From CAIWHR01 sp963811685 (GTDB taxonomy: Bacteria > Pseudomonadota > Gammaproteobacteria > Burkholderiales > Casimicrobiaceae), in NCBI GenBank assembly GCA_963811685.1, contig CAWESK010000017.1, positions 62,001-126,000 on the forward strand: DNA of 64,000 nucleotides, written 5' to 3'. Below, in pieces: positions 27,127 through 36,451 of this stretch (its first letter is position 1; the number at the start of each line of letters is the position of its first letter). The translations under genes were made by a program, and so were the position numbers. Under the pieces are notes generated by a model. That model had not been told where the DNA came from. It saw only the letters and a list, made by a program, of their open reading frames with translations, and ran no database searches.

Positions 27127-27648
27127 ATGGCACAACGCAAGGGCGCGCCGCTGGTGGGCGTCGTGATGGGCAGCGACAGCGACTGGGACATCATGCGCCA
27201 CGCCGCGGTGCAGCTCGACGCGTTCGGCATCGGCTACGAAGCGCGCGTGCTCTCCGCGCACCGGATGCCCGACGACATGTTCGAGTACGCCGAGGACGCG
27301 CTTCCCCGCGGCCTCCGCTGCATCATCGCCGGCGCGGGCGGCGCGGCGCACCTGCCCGGGATGCTCGCGTCGAAGACGACGGTCCCGGTGCTGGGCGTCC
27401 CGGTGCCGTCGAAATACATGCGCGGCGAGGACTCGCTCTTCTCGATCGTCCAGATGCCGAAGGGCATCCCGGTCGCCACGTTCGCGATCGGCGAAGCAGG
27501 TGCCGCGAACGCCGGCTTGTTCGCCGTCGCGCTCGTCGCCGCCACCGACCCCGCCGTCGCGAAAAGGCTGGCCGCGTTCCGCGTGAAGCAGACGGCGACG
27601 GCCCGCGCGATGCACGTGCCGCACGAGGGGAGCAAGTCGGGATCGTGA
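27127..27648 (+). CDS. purE: N5-carboxyaminoimidazole ribonucleotide mutase (class I PurE)
   Basis: 173 residues. Converts N5-CAIR to CAIR in purine synthesis, working with PurK. The N-terminal VGVVMGSDSDWDIM loop, VLSAHRMPDDM (active-site His) and IAGAGGAAHLPGMLAS are diagnostic. The stop codon overlaps or abuts the purK start region (GTGACGATG), so the two are coupled. Confidence 0.96.
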   Translation: MAQRKGAPLVGVVMGSDSDWDIMRHAAVQLDAFGIGYEARVLSAHRMPDDMFEYAEDALPRGLRCIIAGAGGAAHLPGMLASKTTVPVLGVPVPSKYMRGEDSLFSIVQMPKGIPVATFAIGEAGAANAGLFAVALVAATDPAVAKRLAAFRVKQTATARAMHVPHEGSKSGS

Positions 27649-27650
27649 CG

Positions 27651-28815
27651 ATGATCGCTCCCGGCGCCTGGCTCGGGCTCCTGGGCGGCGGCCAGCTCGG
27701 CCGGATGTTCTGCATGGCCGCGCAAAGCCTGGGCTACAAGGTCGTGGTGCTGGATCCGGGTGCCGCGAGCCCGGCGGGCAGCGTCGCGGATCGCCACCTC
27801 CGCGCCGACTACCAGGACCCGGCCGCCCTCGAAGACCCTCAGTTCGCTCGCCGCCGCGGCGACGACCGAATTCGAGAACGTTCCCGCCGCGGCGCTCGAT
27901 TACCTCGCGCGGTCGCTGCGCGTGACGCCCGCGGCCGCGAGCGTGGCGATCGCGCAGGACCGGATCAGCGAAAAGACGTTCCTCGCGGGCCACGGCTTCG
28001 CGGTGACTCCGTTCGCGGTGCTGCGCACGCCCGCCGATGCAAGCGCGGCCGATCCCGCGCTCGTCCCGGGCATCGTCAAGAGCGCGCGCATGGGTTACGA
28101 CGGCAAGGGGCAGATCCGCGTCCGCACGCCGGAGGACGTTGCCGCCGCGTTCGGCGAAATGGGAGGCGCGCCGTGCGTGCTCGAGCGCTTCGTGACGCTG
28201 GCCTGCGAAGTCTCCGTCATCGTCGCCCGCGACGAGCGCGACGAGTCGCGCGCGTGGCCCGTCGCCGAGAACCTGCACCGCGACGGCATTCTCGACGTGT
28301 CGATCGTCCCCGCGCGCGTGTCCGCCGACCTCGCGAAGCAGGCGCTGGCGATCGCGACCGCCATCGCCGACAAGCTCGACTATCGCGGCGTGCTGTGCGT
28401 CGAGATGTTCGTGACCGGTGACGGCCTGCTCCTCGTCAACGAGATCGCCCCGCGCCCGCACAACAGCGGCCACTACACGATCGACGCCTGCGTGACCTCG
28501 CAATTCGAGCAGCAGGCGCGCGTGCTGGCCGGACTGCCGATGGGCGACACGCGGCAGCACGAGCCAGCGGTGATGGTCAACCTGCTGGGCGACCTGTGGT
28601 TCGCGGATCGCGACGCGCGGACGCCGCGCGAGCCGGACTGGTCGCGGGTGCTGCGGCACCCGCAGGCGAAGCTGCATCTGTACGGCAAGGCAGAGCCGCG
28701 CCGCGGGCGCAAGATGGGGCACGTCACCTGCCTCGGACGCAAACTGGACGATGCTCTCGGGACCGCCCGCGCCATCAAGCGCGATCTCGGGATTCCCGGC
28801 GCCGATCTGCTGTGA
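27651..28815 (+). CDS. purK: 5-(carboxyamino)imidazole ribonucleotide synthase, one frameshift
   Basis: ATP-grasp enzyme that carboxylates AIR using ATP and bicarbonate. The beginning is canonical (LGLLGGGQLGRMFCMAAQSLGYKV). The frame then shifts near 27836-27838, where removing one C from CCC rejoins LEDLSSLAAAATTEFENVP. The downstream frame is complete: KSARMGYDGKGQ, ERFVTLACEVSVIVAR, LLVNEIAPRPHNSGHYTIDA and VNLLGD. Repaired length is about 388 residues. ATG 27651 is taken as start; the GTG at 27645, overlapping the purE stop, is equally possible. Confidence 0.92.
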
Positions 28816-28829
28816 CGACAGAATCAAGC

Positions 28830-29988
28830 ATGGGACCCCTCGCGGGACTTCGCGTGCTCGACCTCACGCGCCTTCTGCCGGGCCCGGTCTGCACGCTCTA
28901 TCTCGCCGACCTCGGCGCCGACGTCGTCAAGATCGAGGACACCAGCGCCGGCGACTACGCACGACACCTGGGCAATCGGCCCGGCACCGTGTCGGCGTTC
29001 TTCCGCGCCGTCAACCGCAACAAGCGCAGCGCGGCGCTGAACCTCAAGGACGCGCGTGGCCGCGATGCGTTTCTAGCGCTTGCGCGGCACGCCGACGTGA
29101 TCGTCGAGAGCTTCCGGCCCGGCGTGGTTGCGAATCTCGCCGTCGACTACGACACGATCGCCGCGACCAATCCGCGCATCGTCTATGCATCGATATCCGG
29201 CTACGGCCAGACGGGTCCCCGCGCGCTGGCCGCGGGGCACGACATCAATTATCTGGGCTATGCCGGCGTGCTGGAGCAGACCGGCGTACGCGACGGACCG
29301 CCGGCGCTGTCCAACCTCCAGGTCGCGGATCTCCTCGGCGGCGCCGCCGCGGCGGCCATCGCGATCCTCGCGGCGCTCGTCGGCGCGCAGCGCACCGGGC
29401 GCGGCCGCTATGTCGACGTCGCGATGGCCGACGCGGCGCTCGCGCACAACATCTTCGCGCTGCATGCGTTGACGCAGTGGGGTCGCACGCTGCCGCGCGG
29501 CGAGGATCTGCTGACCGGCGGCGTCCCCTGCTACGGCGTCTATGGAACGCAGGATGGCCGCTGGCTCGCCGTCGGCGCGCTCGAAGACAAGTTCTGGCAG
29601 ACGCTTTGCGCGACGATTGAACGGCCGGACCTCGCACAGGGCGGACTCGCGCTCGGCGAGGAAGGAAAGCGGGTGCGGCACGAGCTGGAGGCGGTGTTCG
29701 CCGCGCGCGCCGCTTGCCCACTGGATCGACACCTTTGCCGACGTCGATTGCTGCGTCACGCCGGTCAATTCGCTCGACGAGGCGCTCGCGGACCCGCAAT
29801 TCATCGCGCGCGGGATGATCGTCGATCGACCGGATGGCTCGCGACAGTACGCGCCGCCGTTCAAGCTGTCCGGACACGATTTCGCGGTCAGCCGTGACGC
29901 GCCGGCGCAGGGCGAGCACACCGTGGAAGTCCTGCGCGAAGCGGGCTACGACGATGCCGGGCTTGCGGCATTGGGATTGCTGCCCTGA
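28830..29988 (+). CDS. CaiB/BaiF (family III) CoA-transferase, one frameshift
   Basis: About 386 residues after repair. Transfers CoA between carboxylic acids through a covalent aspartyl-CoA intermediate. Features include GLRVLDLTRLLPGPVCTLYL, LGADVVKIE, FRAVNRNKRSAALNLK, SFRPGVVANLAVDY, GYGQTGP and DINYLGYAGVL; the last contains the catalytic Asp region. One extra base in a CGCGCGCGC run near 29708 breaks the frame before PLAHWIDTFADVDCCVTPV. Alpha-methylacyl-CoA racemases share this fold, so racemase activity is an alternative. It begins 14 bases after purK and is convergent with the liu block. Confidence 0.85.
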
Positions 29989-30007
29989 CGGCAAGCGTCC
30001 CGCGTCC

Positions 30008-30688
30008 TCAGCTCGCCGTCCCGACGACGCGCGTCTTGCGCTTGCCGGGGGTTGCCGCCGGGACCTTGCGCTCGGCGCCGATCGGCAATTCGGCGATGCG
30101 CGCGTATTCCGGATCGGTGAAACGACAGCCCGCGGCAACGTAGTCGGCCGCCATCGGCGTCGCATCCGCGCCCCAGAAGAACGCGTCGCCGATCGCCAGT
30201 GTCGGCACGCCGAACACACCTCGGGCGATTGCTTCATCGGTGTTGCGGCGGAGCTCGTCCTTGACTTCCTGCGCTGCGATGCGCGCGTAGGCATCCGGCA
30301 ACCCGAGCGCCGCCGCGAGCTCCGCCCATTCGATCGGCAGGTCGGGAAGGCGCCCGTCGGCCCAGACGAAGCGAAAGATGCGATGCACCGCGTCCGGCGT
30401 GCAGTCGCAGGCGATCGCGAGACGCAAAAGCGGCAGCGGATTGAACGGATGCTCCGGCGGAAACTTGAGCTTTATCCCCAGCTTCTTCGCCTGCCACAGC
30501 ACGAAGCGATAGGTGAACGCGCGCTTCGCGGGGATCTCGGCCGGACCCTTCTGGCCGTTCGCATCGAGCAATCCGGCGAACAACACGGGCTTGTAACGGA
30601 CGGTGATGCGCGGCGCGAGCGCGGCGAGCTGCTCGCTCTGCAGATAGGCGAACGGCGAGACGAAATCGAAGTACCAGTCGGCGATCAT
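30008..30688 (-). CDS. 2-hydroxychromene-2-carboxylate isomerase family protein (DsbA fold)
   Basis: 226 residues of the kappa-class GST-like DsbA fold. The diagnostic N-terminus is ADWYFDFVSPFAYLQSEQL; the C-terminal ARGVFGVPTLAIGDAFFWG is the cis-Pro region. The characterised member isomerises 2-hydroxychromene-2-carboxylate using glutathione in naphthalene breakdown, but many homologues have unknown substrates. The start codon overlaps the upstream DUF1289 stop by 4 bases (ATGA). It is the last gene of the leucine block. A second family member lies at 38704-39309. Confidence 0.88.
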   Translation of the reverse strand: MIADWYFDFVSPFAYLQSEQLAALAPRITVRYKPVLFAGLLDANGQKGPAEIPAKRAFTYRFVLWQAKKLGIKLKFPPEHPFNPLPLLRLAIACDCTPDAVHRIFRFVWADGRLPDLPIEWAELAAALGLPDAYARIAAQEVKDELRRNTDEAIARGVFGVPTLAIGDAFFWGADATPMAADYVAAGCRFTDPEYARIAELPIGAERKVPAATPGKRKTRVVGTAS

Positions 30689-30900
30689 CGCAATGGCTTC
30701 TGCGCGACGCGTCGCGCAGGCAGCGCCGCCAGCACTGCCCTCTTCCCGTTCGCGTCCAGCACGCTCCACGCCGCGATCTCGTCCAGCGTCCGCAGGCAGC
30801 CGCGGCAGAGGCCGGTTGCGGGATCGAGCTCGCAGACACTGATGCACGGCGACGCCACTTCGTCTGCCGGCGCGATGCGGCTGCCCGCCATTGCGTTCAT
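30685..30900 (-). CDS. DUF1289 cysteine-motif protein
   Basis: 71-residue protein with the DUF1289 pattern: SPCISVCELDPATGLCRGCLRTLDEIAAW. Four cysteines (CxxxC and CxxC) suggest an Fe-S or zinc site. No function is established. Both ends overlap neighbours as ATGA: its start overlaps the HMG-CoA lyase stop and its stop overlaps the isomerase start. All three are therefore translated as one coupled unit. Confidence 0.88.
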   Translation of the reverse strand: MNAMAGSRIAPADEVASPCISVCELDPATGLCRGCLRTLDEIAAWSVLDANGKRAVLAALPARRVAQKPLR

Positions 30901-31826
30901 GTCGTCTCCAACGGACTCTTGGCGGCCAGCGCGCGCGCCACGCGCGACACCGGCGGCCGGCCGAGCACGTCCGAGATGAATTGACCGGCGGCGCGCAGCT
31001 TGGTCATGTCGACTCCGGTTTCGATGCCGAGCCCGTCCAGCATGTAGAGGACGTCCTCGCTCGCCAGATTGCCGGTTGCGCCCTTCGCGTACGGGCAGCC
31101 GCCGAGCCCGGCGACCGAGCAGTCGAACGTGGCCACGCCCATTTCCATCGCGGCATAGACGTTGGTCAGCGCCTGACCGTACGTGTCGTGGAAATGCCCC
31201 GCGAGTCGCTCAATGGGCACGCGTGCCGCGACGGTCGCGAGCAGCGCCTTCGTCTTGCCCGCGGTGCCGATCGCCGATGGTGTCGCCGAGCGACACTTCG
31301 TACGATCCCATCTGTGGAGCGCATCCGCGACTTCCGCGACCTTCGCAGGGTCGACTTCGCCTTCGTACGGGCAACCCAGCACGCACGAGATGTAGCCGCG
31401 CACGCGGATTCCATTCGCGGCGGCCGCCGCATAGATCGGCTGCGCGCGCTCGAGGCTCTCCGCGATGCTGCAGTTGATGTTCTTGCGGGAAAAGGTCTCA
31501 GACGCCGCGACGAAGACCGCCACTTCGTCGGCCTTCGCGGCCAGCGCCGCCTCGAAGCCCTTCATGTTCGGCGTCAGCACGGGGTAGCGCACGCCTTCCC
31601 CCCGACGAATGCCGGCCATGACGTCAGCGGCATCGGCCATCTGCGGCACCCACTTCGGCGACACGAACGCGGTGGCCTCGATCGCTGGGAATCCCGCGTC
31701 CGTCAGCCGATCGATGAGCGCGATCTTGACGGCGGTCGCAACCGTCGCTTTCTCGTTCTGCAGCCCGTCGCGCGGCCCGACCTCGACCAGGCGCACCTTG
31801 GGCGGCAGCGTCATCGCGTTGTTCAT
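30897..31826 (-). CDS. liuE: Hydroxymethylglutaryl-CoA lyase, with two compensating frameshifts
   Basis: Cleaves HMG-CoA to acetyl-CoA and acetoacetate, the last step of leucine degradation. 309 codons are open. Visible family motifs are VRLVEVGPRDGLQNE (metal and substrate site), FVSPKWVPQMADA, CVLGCPYEGEV, AGHFHDTYGQALTN (metal His pair) and the active-site GLGGCPYAKGATGN. Between 31270 and 31315 the frame reads HRWDRTKCRSATPSA, where the neighbouring frame reads MGSYEVSLGDTIG, the conserved family sequence. Two nearby indels therefore cancel each other; the encoded segment as shown would lack conserved residues. Confidence 0.9.
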   Translation of the reverse strand: MNNAMTLPPKVRLVEVGPRDGLQNEKATVATAVKIALIDRLTDAGFPAIEATAFVSPKWVPQMADAADVMAGIRRGEGVRYPVLTPNMKGFEAALAAKADEVAVFVAASETFSRKNINCSIAESLERAQPIYAAAAANGIRVRGYISCVLGCPYEGEVDPAKVAEVADALHRWDRTKCRSATPSAIGTAGKTKALLATVAARVPIERLAGHFHDTYGQALTNVYAAMEMGVATFDCSVAGLGGCPYAKGATGNLASEDVLYMLDGLGIETGVDMTKLRAAGQFISDVLGRPPVSRVARALAAKSPLETT

Positions 31827-31844
31827 TGGCTCCGATTCGACCCT

Positions 31845-32768
31845 TCAGTATCCGCGCTGCCGATCGATTCCGCCGCTCACCGCCTCACCGTTCTCGAGAC
31901 GGCGGATTTTCGCCGCGACCTGCGCGACGGACTCCGGGATCAGCGTCGCTGCCGAAACGTGCGGCGTCACGGTCACGCGCGGATGATGCCAGAAGGGATG
32001 GTCGGCGGGCAGCGGTTCGGTCCTGAACACATCGAGCGTCGCGCCGGCGAGATGGCCGGAGTCCAGGAGCGCAATCAGATCCGCATCGACGATGAGGCTG
32101 CCGCGCGCGATGTTCACCACGTGCGCATCCCGCGGAAGTTGCGACAGCGCGGAACGATCCAGAATCCCATCGGTCTCGGGTGTGGCCGGCAGCGTGCAAA
32201 CGAGCACGTTCGCCAGCGCGAGAAATGCCGGCAGCTCGTCGGTCCCGGCGAAGCTCGTCATTCCTTGCAGCGTTTTGCGGGTGCGACTCCAGCAGGCCAG
32301 AGGGAACCGGAAGGGCGCGAGCGCGGTTGCGACCGCCTGACCCAGCACGCCGAAGCCCATGAGGCCGACGCCGAACCCGGCCTTCGCGAGGCGCGGTCGC
32401 GGTTCCCAACGGCCATCGCGCTGTTGCAGCGCGTAGACGTCCATCTCGCGGTAGGCGCGGAGCACGGCCAGCGTCACGTATTCGGCCATCTGTTCCGCCA
32501 TGCCCGCGTCGGTGAGCCGTATCACGGGCACGTCGGGCGGCAGCGTCGGAACGCCGAGGAGCGCGTCGACGCCGGCGCCGAGATTGAAAATCGCCTTCGG
32601 TGCACCCACGCGTGTGAAGAGCTCGGGTGGAGGACGCCAGACGAGCGCGTAGTCCGGTTCGGTGGATACCTCCGGCCACACGGCGATCTCCGCCTCCGGC
32701 AGCGCCGCCGCGAGCGCCGCGCGCCACGCGTCGACGTCGCGCCCGGGCATCTGCAGCAGGATCCTCAT
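31845..32768 (-). CDS. GhrA-like 2-hydroxyacid dehydrogenase (glyoxylate/hydroxypyruvate reductase A type)
   Basis: 307-residue D-isomer-specific 2-hydroxyacid dehydrogenase. The cofactor loop is GVGLMGFGVLGQAVATAL. The substrate and catalytic Arg region is VVNIARGSLIVDADLI, and TPHVSAATLIPES carries the His. GhrA reduces glyoxylate and hydroxypyruvate with NADPH; the in vivo substrate here is not known. It sits inside the leucine operon between mccA (6-base gap) and HMG-CoA lyase (18-base gap), so it is probably co-regulated with them. Confidence 0.88.
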   Translation of the reverse strand: MRILLQMPGRDVDAWRAALAAALPEAEIAVWPEVSTEPDYALVWRPPPELFTRVGAPKAIFNLGAGVDALLGVPTLPPDVPVIRLTDAGMAEQMAEYVTLAVLRAYREMDVYALQQRDGRWEPRPRLAKAGFGVGLMGFGVLGQAVATALAPFRFPLACWSRTRKTLQGMTSFAGTDELPAFLALANVLVCTLPATPETDGILDRSALSQLPRDAHVVNIARGSLIVDADLIALLDSGHLAGATLDVFRTEPLPADHPFWHHPRVTVTPHVSAATLIPESVAQVAAKIRRLENGEAVSGGIDRQRGY

Positions 32769-32774
32769 CGGCCG

Positions 32775-34783
32775 CTAGGCGTTGTCGATATCGACGAGAT
32801 CCGCGCCTTCCTTCACCCGCTCACCCGCGCGATAGTTGACCGCGGCGACCGTGCCGTCGCCCGGCGCGGTGATCGTGTGCTCCATCTTCATCGCCTCGAG
32901 GATCATCAGCGGCGCGCCGCGGGCGACCTTGTCCCCGGTCTTCACGAGGACCGCGACGACGGTACCCGACATCGGGGCGGTGAGATGGCCGCCGTCGTCT
33001 CGGCCTCGCCCGCATGCGCGAGCGGGTCGATCAGCAGCAATTTGTGGTGCGCGCCACGGCAGAAGACGTGACGCTCGTCTCCCAACGGGATCACCGTGGC
33101 ATGGAACTCGGCGTTGCCGGTTGCGATATCGAGCTGTCCATCACGCGCGGCGACCGTGACCGGGATCTCGCCCGACGGCAACGTGACGCGCCACGGCGCG
33201 CCGTCGCCGCGCACGGCGACCTCGTGCCTCGCCTCGCCGTCGGCGAAAACGAAGGAAACCGCATGCCGGTTGCTGTTCGGCCACCACGAATCGACGGCGT
33301 GCCACGGCGAATGCGGATCTCTTGTCGCGCGCGCCGCGACGGCACGCGCGGTGGCGAGCCGGTCCACTTCGGCGAGCGCTGCCGCAAGGAGCGCATCGTC
33401 AGGCAGCGGAGGCGGCGGGGCAAACAATGCCGCCTGATTGCGGCCGATGAGCCCCGTGTCGACGTTGCCCGACGCGAACGCATCGTGCGCGACGACGCGC
33501 TGCAGGAAGGCGACATTGGTCGCGACACCGACGATTTCGTACGCGGCGAGCGCCTCCGACAGTCGCCGCAGCGCCGTTGCGCGATCCTCCCCGTGGGCGA
33601 TCAGCTTGGCGATCATCGGATCGTACCAGGGCGAGATCTCGTCGCCTGCGCGCACGCCGGTGTCGACACGCACCTCCACATCGGTCGCGGGCGCGGCGAG
33701 ATGGACGAGCCGCCCGATCGACGGCAGGAACCCGCGATCCGGGTCCTCGGCGTAGATGCGCGCCTCGATCGCGTGCCCGTCGATCGCAAGCTCCGCCTGT
33801 TTCTTCGGCAGCGGTTCGCCGGCCGCCACGCGCAGCTGCCATTCGACGAGGTCCTGCCCGGTGATCATTTCGGTGACCGGATGCTCGACCTGCAGCCGCG
33901 TGTTCATTTCCATGAAATAGAACGATCCGTCGCGCGCGAAGCTGTCGGCAGCGATGAATTCGACGGTGCCGGCGCCGACATAGCCGATCGCCTTCGCCGC
34001 GGCGACCGCCGCTTCGCCCATCGCGCGGCGATGCGCGTCCTTCATGCCGGGAGCCGGCGCCTCTTCGAGCACTTTCTGATGGCGCCGCTGCACCGAGCAA
34101 TCGCGCTCGAACAGATAGACGGCCGCGCCGTGCGTATCGGCGAAGACCTGGATCTCGATGTGCCGGGGCGAGGTCAGGTATTTCTCGATCAGCACGCGAT
34201 CGTCGCCGAACGACGATTGCGCCTCGCGCTGCGCGGACGCAAGCGCTGCCTCGAAATCCCCGGCACGCTCGACAATCTTCATGCCCTTGCCGCCGCCTCC
34301 GGCGGTCGCCTTGATCAGCACCGGATAACCGATCTTCGCGGCTTCGCTCGCGAGCAACGCGGGTGTCTGGTCATCGCCGTGATAGCCTGGGACGAGCGGA
34401 ACGCCGGCGGCGCCCATGATCCGCTTCGCGGCGGACTTGGAGCCCATCGCCGCGATTGCGGACGGCGGCGGGCCGATGAAGACGAGGCCCGCACGCGCGC
34501 AGGCCGCGGCAAACAGCTCGTTCTCGGACAGGAAGCCGTACCCCGGATGAATCGCCTGAGCACCCGCTCGTTGCGCGATCGCGATGATCGCCTCGCCATC
34601 CAGATAGCTCTCGCGCGGCGGCGGCGGCCCGAGCCGATACGCTTCGTCGCAGGCCGCGACATGCAGCGCCTCACGATCGGCATCGGAATAGACGGCCACC
34701 GTGCGGATGCCCATACGCCGCGCGGTGCGCGCGACGCGCACCGCAATCTCGCCGCGGTTCGCGATCAGGATCTTGTCAAACAT
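32775..34783 (-). CDS. liuD: 3-methylcrotonyl-CoA carboxylase, biotin-containing alpha subunit, one frameshift
   Basis: About 669 residues after repair. Order of domains: biotin carboxylase (FDKILIANRGEIAVRVART; ATP-grasp loop KATAGGGGKGMKIV; FMEMNTRLQVEHPVTE), a linker, then the biotinyl domain. The frame breaks at about 32990, directly before the biotinyl domain; the second frame continues GHLTAPMSGTVVAVLVKTG with biotin-attachment motif EAMKMEH. With LiuB it carboxylates 3-methylcrotonyl-CoA in leucine breakdown. The start overlaps the DUF4126 gene by 8 bases. Acetyl- or propionyl-CoA carboxylase is excluded mainly by context. Confidence 0.93.
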
Positions 34784-35423
34784 CGGCGTGGCTGTTCGGC
34801 CGCTGCGCGGCGCCTTCGCCGGTGACCTTGCGCAGCAGCGCGCGGATGAAGCGCCACAGCTTCGGAATCAGCCAGATCGTAATGCCAACCAGCACCGCGA
34901 GCACGACAAGGGCCGCAACGGGATGCGCGAAAGCGAGCCACAGCACGGTGCCTACCGCGATATCCTCGCCGAACGATGCCGCCCAGTTCGAAAAGGGCTC
35001 GGGCGAGGTGTTGATCACCGCGCGGCCACCGGCCTTCGCGAAATGGCTGCCGGCGGCGAGCGAGCCGCCGAGAATGGCGGCCGCCAGCGTCGCGGCGGCG
35101 GACGAATCGCCGAACACGCTGGCCGCGAGCGCCGCGCCCGCCGGAATCCGGATGAACGTGTGCACGGTGTCCCACAGCGTGTCGACGCCCGGTACCTTGT
35201 CGGCGAAGAACTCGACGCAGAACATGAAACCGGACGCCGCCAGCACCCACGGATGCGCGAGCGCCGCGAGGCCGCCGGGGAGCTCGACCCAATGCAGGTA
35301 GCCGAGACCGCCGACGACAAAGAGAACCGCATAGAGCCTGATTCCGCTCGCCCAGCCGACCGCCGCCGCCAGCGCGATCAGCTGCCACGTGTCGAATTGC
35401 GCGAGCCCGGGAAGCGTATTCAT
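34776..35423 (-). CDS. DUF4126 membrane protein
   Basis: 215-residue polytopic protein with five or six hydrophobic segments. Family features are TWQLIALAAAVGWASGIRLYAVLF, ADKVPGVDTLWDTVHTFIRIPAGA and AGSHFAKAGGRAVINTSPEPFSNW. Function is unknown. It lies between the hydratase and LiuD genes and overlaps the latter by 8 bases, so translation is coupled within the liu operon. A link to CoA-ester metabolism is inferred only from position. Confidence 0.87.
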   Translation of the reverse strand: MNTLPGLAQFDTWQLIALAAAVGWASGIRLYAVLFVVGGLGYLHWVELPGGLAALAHPWVLAASGFMFCVEFFADKVPGVDTLWDTVHTFIRIPAGAALAASVFGDSSAAATLAAAILGGSLAAGSHFAKAGGRAVINTSPEPFSNWAASFGEDIAVGTVLWLAFAHPVAALVVLAVLVGITIWLIPKLWRFIRALLRKVTGEGAAQRPNSHADV

Positions 35424-35486
35424 CCGCGGCCTCCGAACGGTTCAATTTTCATCGGAATACCATGCTGTCGGCCGCCTCAATCGCTC

Positions 35487-35537
35487 GGGGACGCGAGCTT
35501 CGCTCCTTGGCTTCGCCCTGCTCGCGCGGGCGTCCCC
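35487..35537. repeat. Imperfect inverted repeat in the DUF4126-hydratase gap
   Basis: GGGGACG (35487-35493) pairs with CGTCCCC (35531-35537), and an inner CGAG pairs with CTCG after a bulge. The 147-base gap is the widest within the liu block, so this hairpin may be an internal processing or attenuation point. No T tract follows on the minus strand. Confidence 0.35.
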
Positions 35538-35570
35538 GGACCTTGGCTCGCTGCCGACTCGCCCCCTCGC

Positions 35571-36443
35571 TCATTCGTCGCTCACCTCACGAGGCACCCA
35601 CCCCGGCGGCCGCTTGCCGAGAAAGGCCGCCACGCCTTCCTTCGCTTCCGGCGTCGCGCGCACGCGGGCAATGCGTGCCGCGGTGTCGGCGATCACCGAA
35701 GCGCCGACAGGCCGATTCGCGACCGCGCGGATCAGCGCCTTCGATTCCGCCTGCGCGCGCGGTCCGGCGACGACGAGCGCACCGAGCACCTCGTTGATCC
35801 GATTGTCGAGGTCGCCGGCCTGCACGATGTCGTGCACGAGACCGATCCGGTACGCTTCCGCGGCGTCAAAACGCTCGGCGGTGAGGAAATAGCGCCGCGC
35901 CATCCGCGCGCCGATCGCCTCGATCACGTAAGGGCTGATCGTCGCCGGGATCAGCCCGAGCTTGGCCTCCGACAGCGAGAAGGTCGCCTCCTGCGCCGCG
36001 ATCGCGATATCGCAGCATGCGACCAGCCCGACGCCGCCGCCGTAGGCCGCGCCATGAACCCGGGCGATCGTGGGTTTCGTCAGCGTATTGAGCGTGACGA
36101 GCATCGTGGCCAGCGCCTTCGCGTCGGCGAGATTCTCCGCGCGGCCGTACGCGGCCATCCTCTTCATCCAGTTGAGGTCGGCGCCGGCGCAAAAGCTGCG
36201 CCCGGCACCCAGCAGAACCACGGCGCGCACCGCATCGTCGTCGTCGAGCGCGCGCAAAGCCGCCGTGACTTCGGCGATCAGCGTCTCGTCGAACGCGTTA
36301 TGCACGTCAGGACGCGCGAGCGCGAGGAGCGCGATGCCGTTGCGGATTTCGATCGTCAGCGCCGTGTACGACGCGGTGATCAGCGACGGATGCTTGCGTG
36401 TCTTGCTCGACTTCGTCTTCGCTGCCGGTTTGGTGTACGCCAT
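35571..36443 (-). CDS. liuC: Enoyl-CoA hydratase/isomerase, probable 3-methylglutaconyl-CoA hydratase
   Basis: 290-residue crotonase-fold enzyme. The oxyanion-hole and catalytic regions are GRSFCAGADLNWMKRMA and HGAAYGGGVGLVACCDIAIA. The LNWMKRM stretch after the AGAD motif resembles bacterial methylglutaconyl-CoA hydratases, and its place between the two MCC subunit genes supports that reaction. From ATG 36443 it has a Lys/Thr-rich N-terminal extension of about 28 residues (AAKTKSSKTRKH). A later start is possible but no better codon is seen. It begins 8 bases after liuB. Confidence 0.9.
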   Translation of the reverse strand: MAYTKPAAKTKSSKTRKHPSLITASYTALTIEIRNGIALLALARPDVHNAFDETLIAEVTAALRALDDDDAVRAVVLLGAGRSFCAGADLNWMKRMAAYGRAENLADAKALATMLVTLNTLTKPTIARVHGAAYGGGVGLVACCDIAIAAQEATFSLSEAKLGLIPATISPYVIEAIGARMARRYFLTAERFDAAEAYRIGLVHDIVQAGDLDNRINEVLGALVVAGPRAQAESKALIRAVANRPVGASVIADTAARIARVRATPEAKEGVAAFLGKRPPGWVPREVSDE

Positions 36444-36451
36444 CCGCTGCC

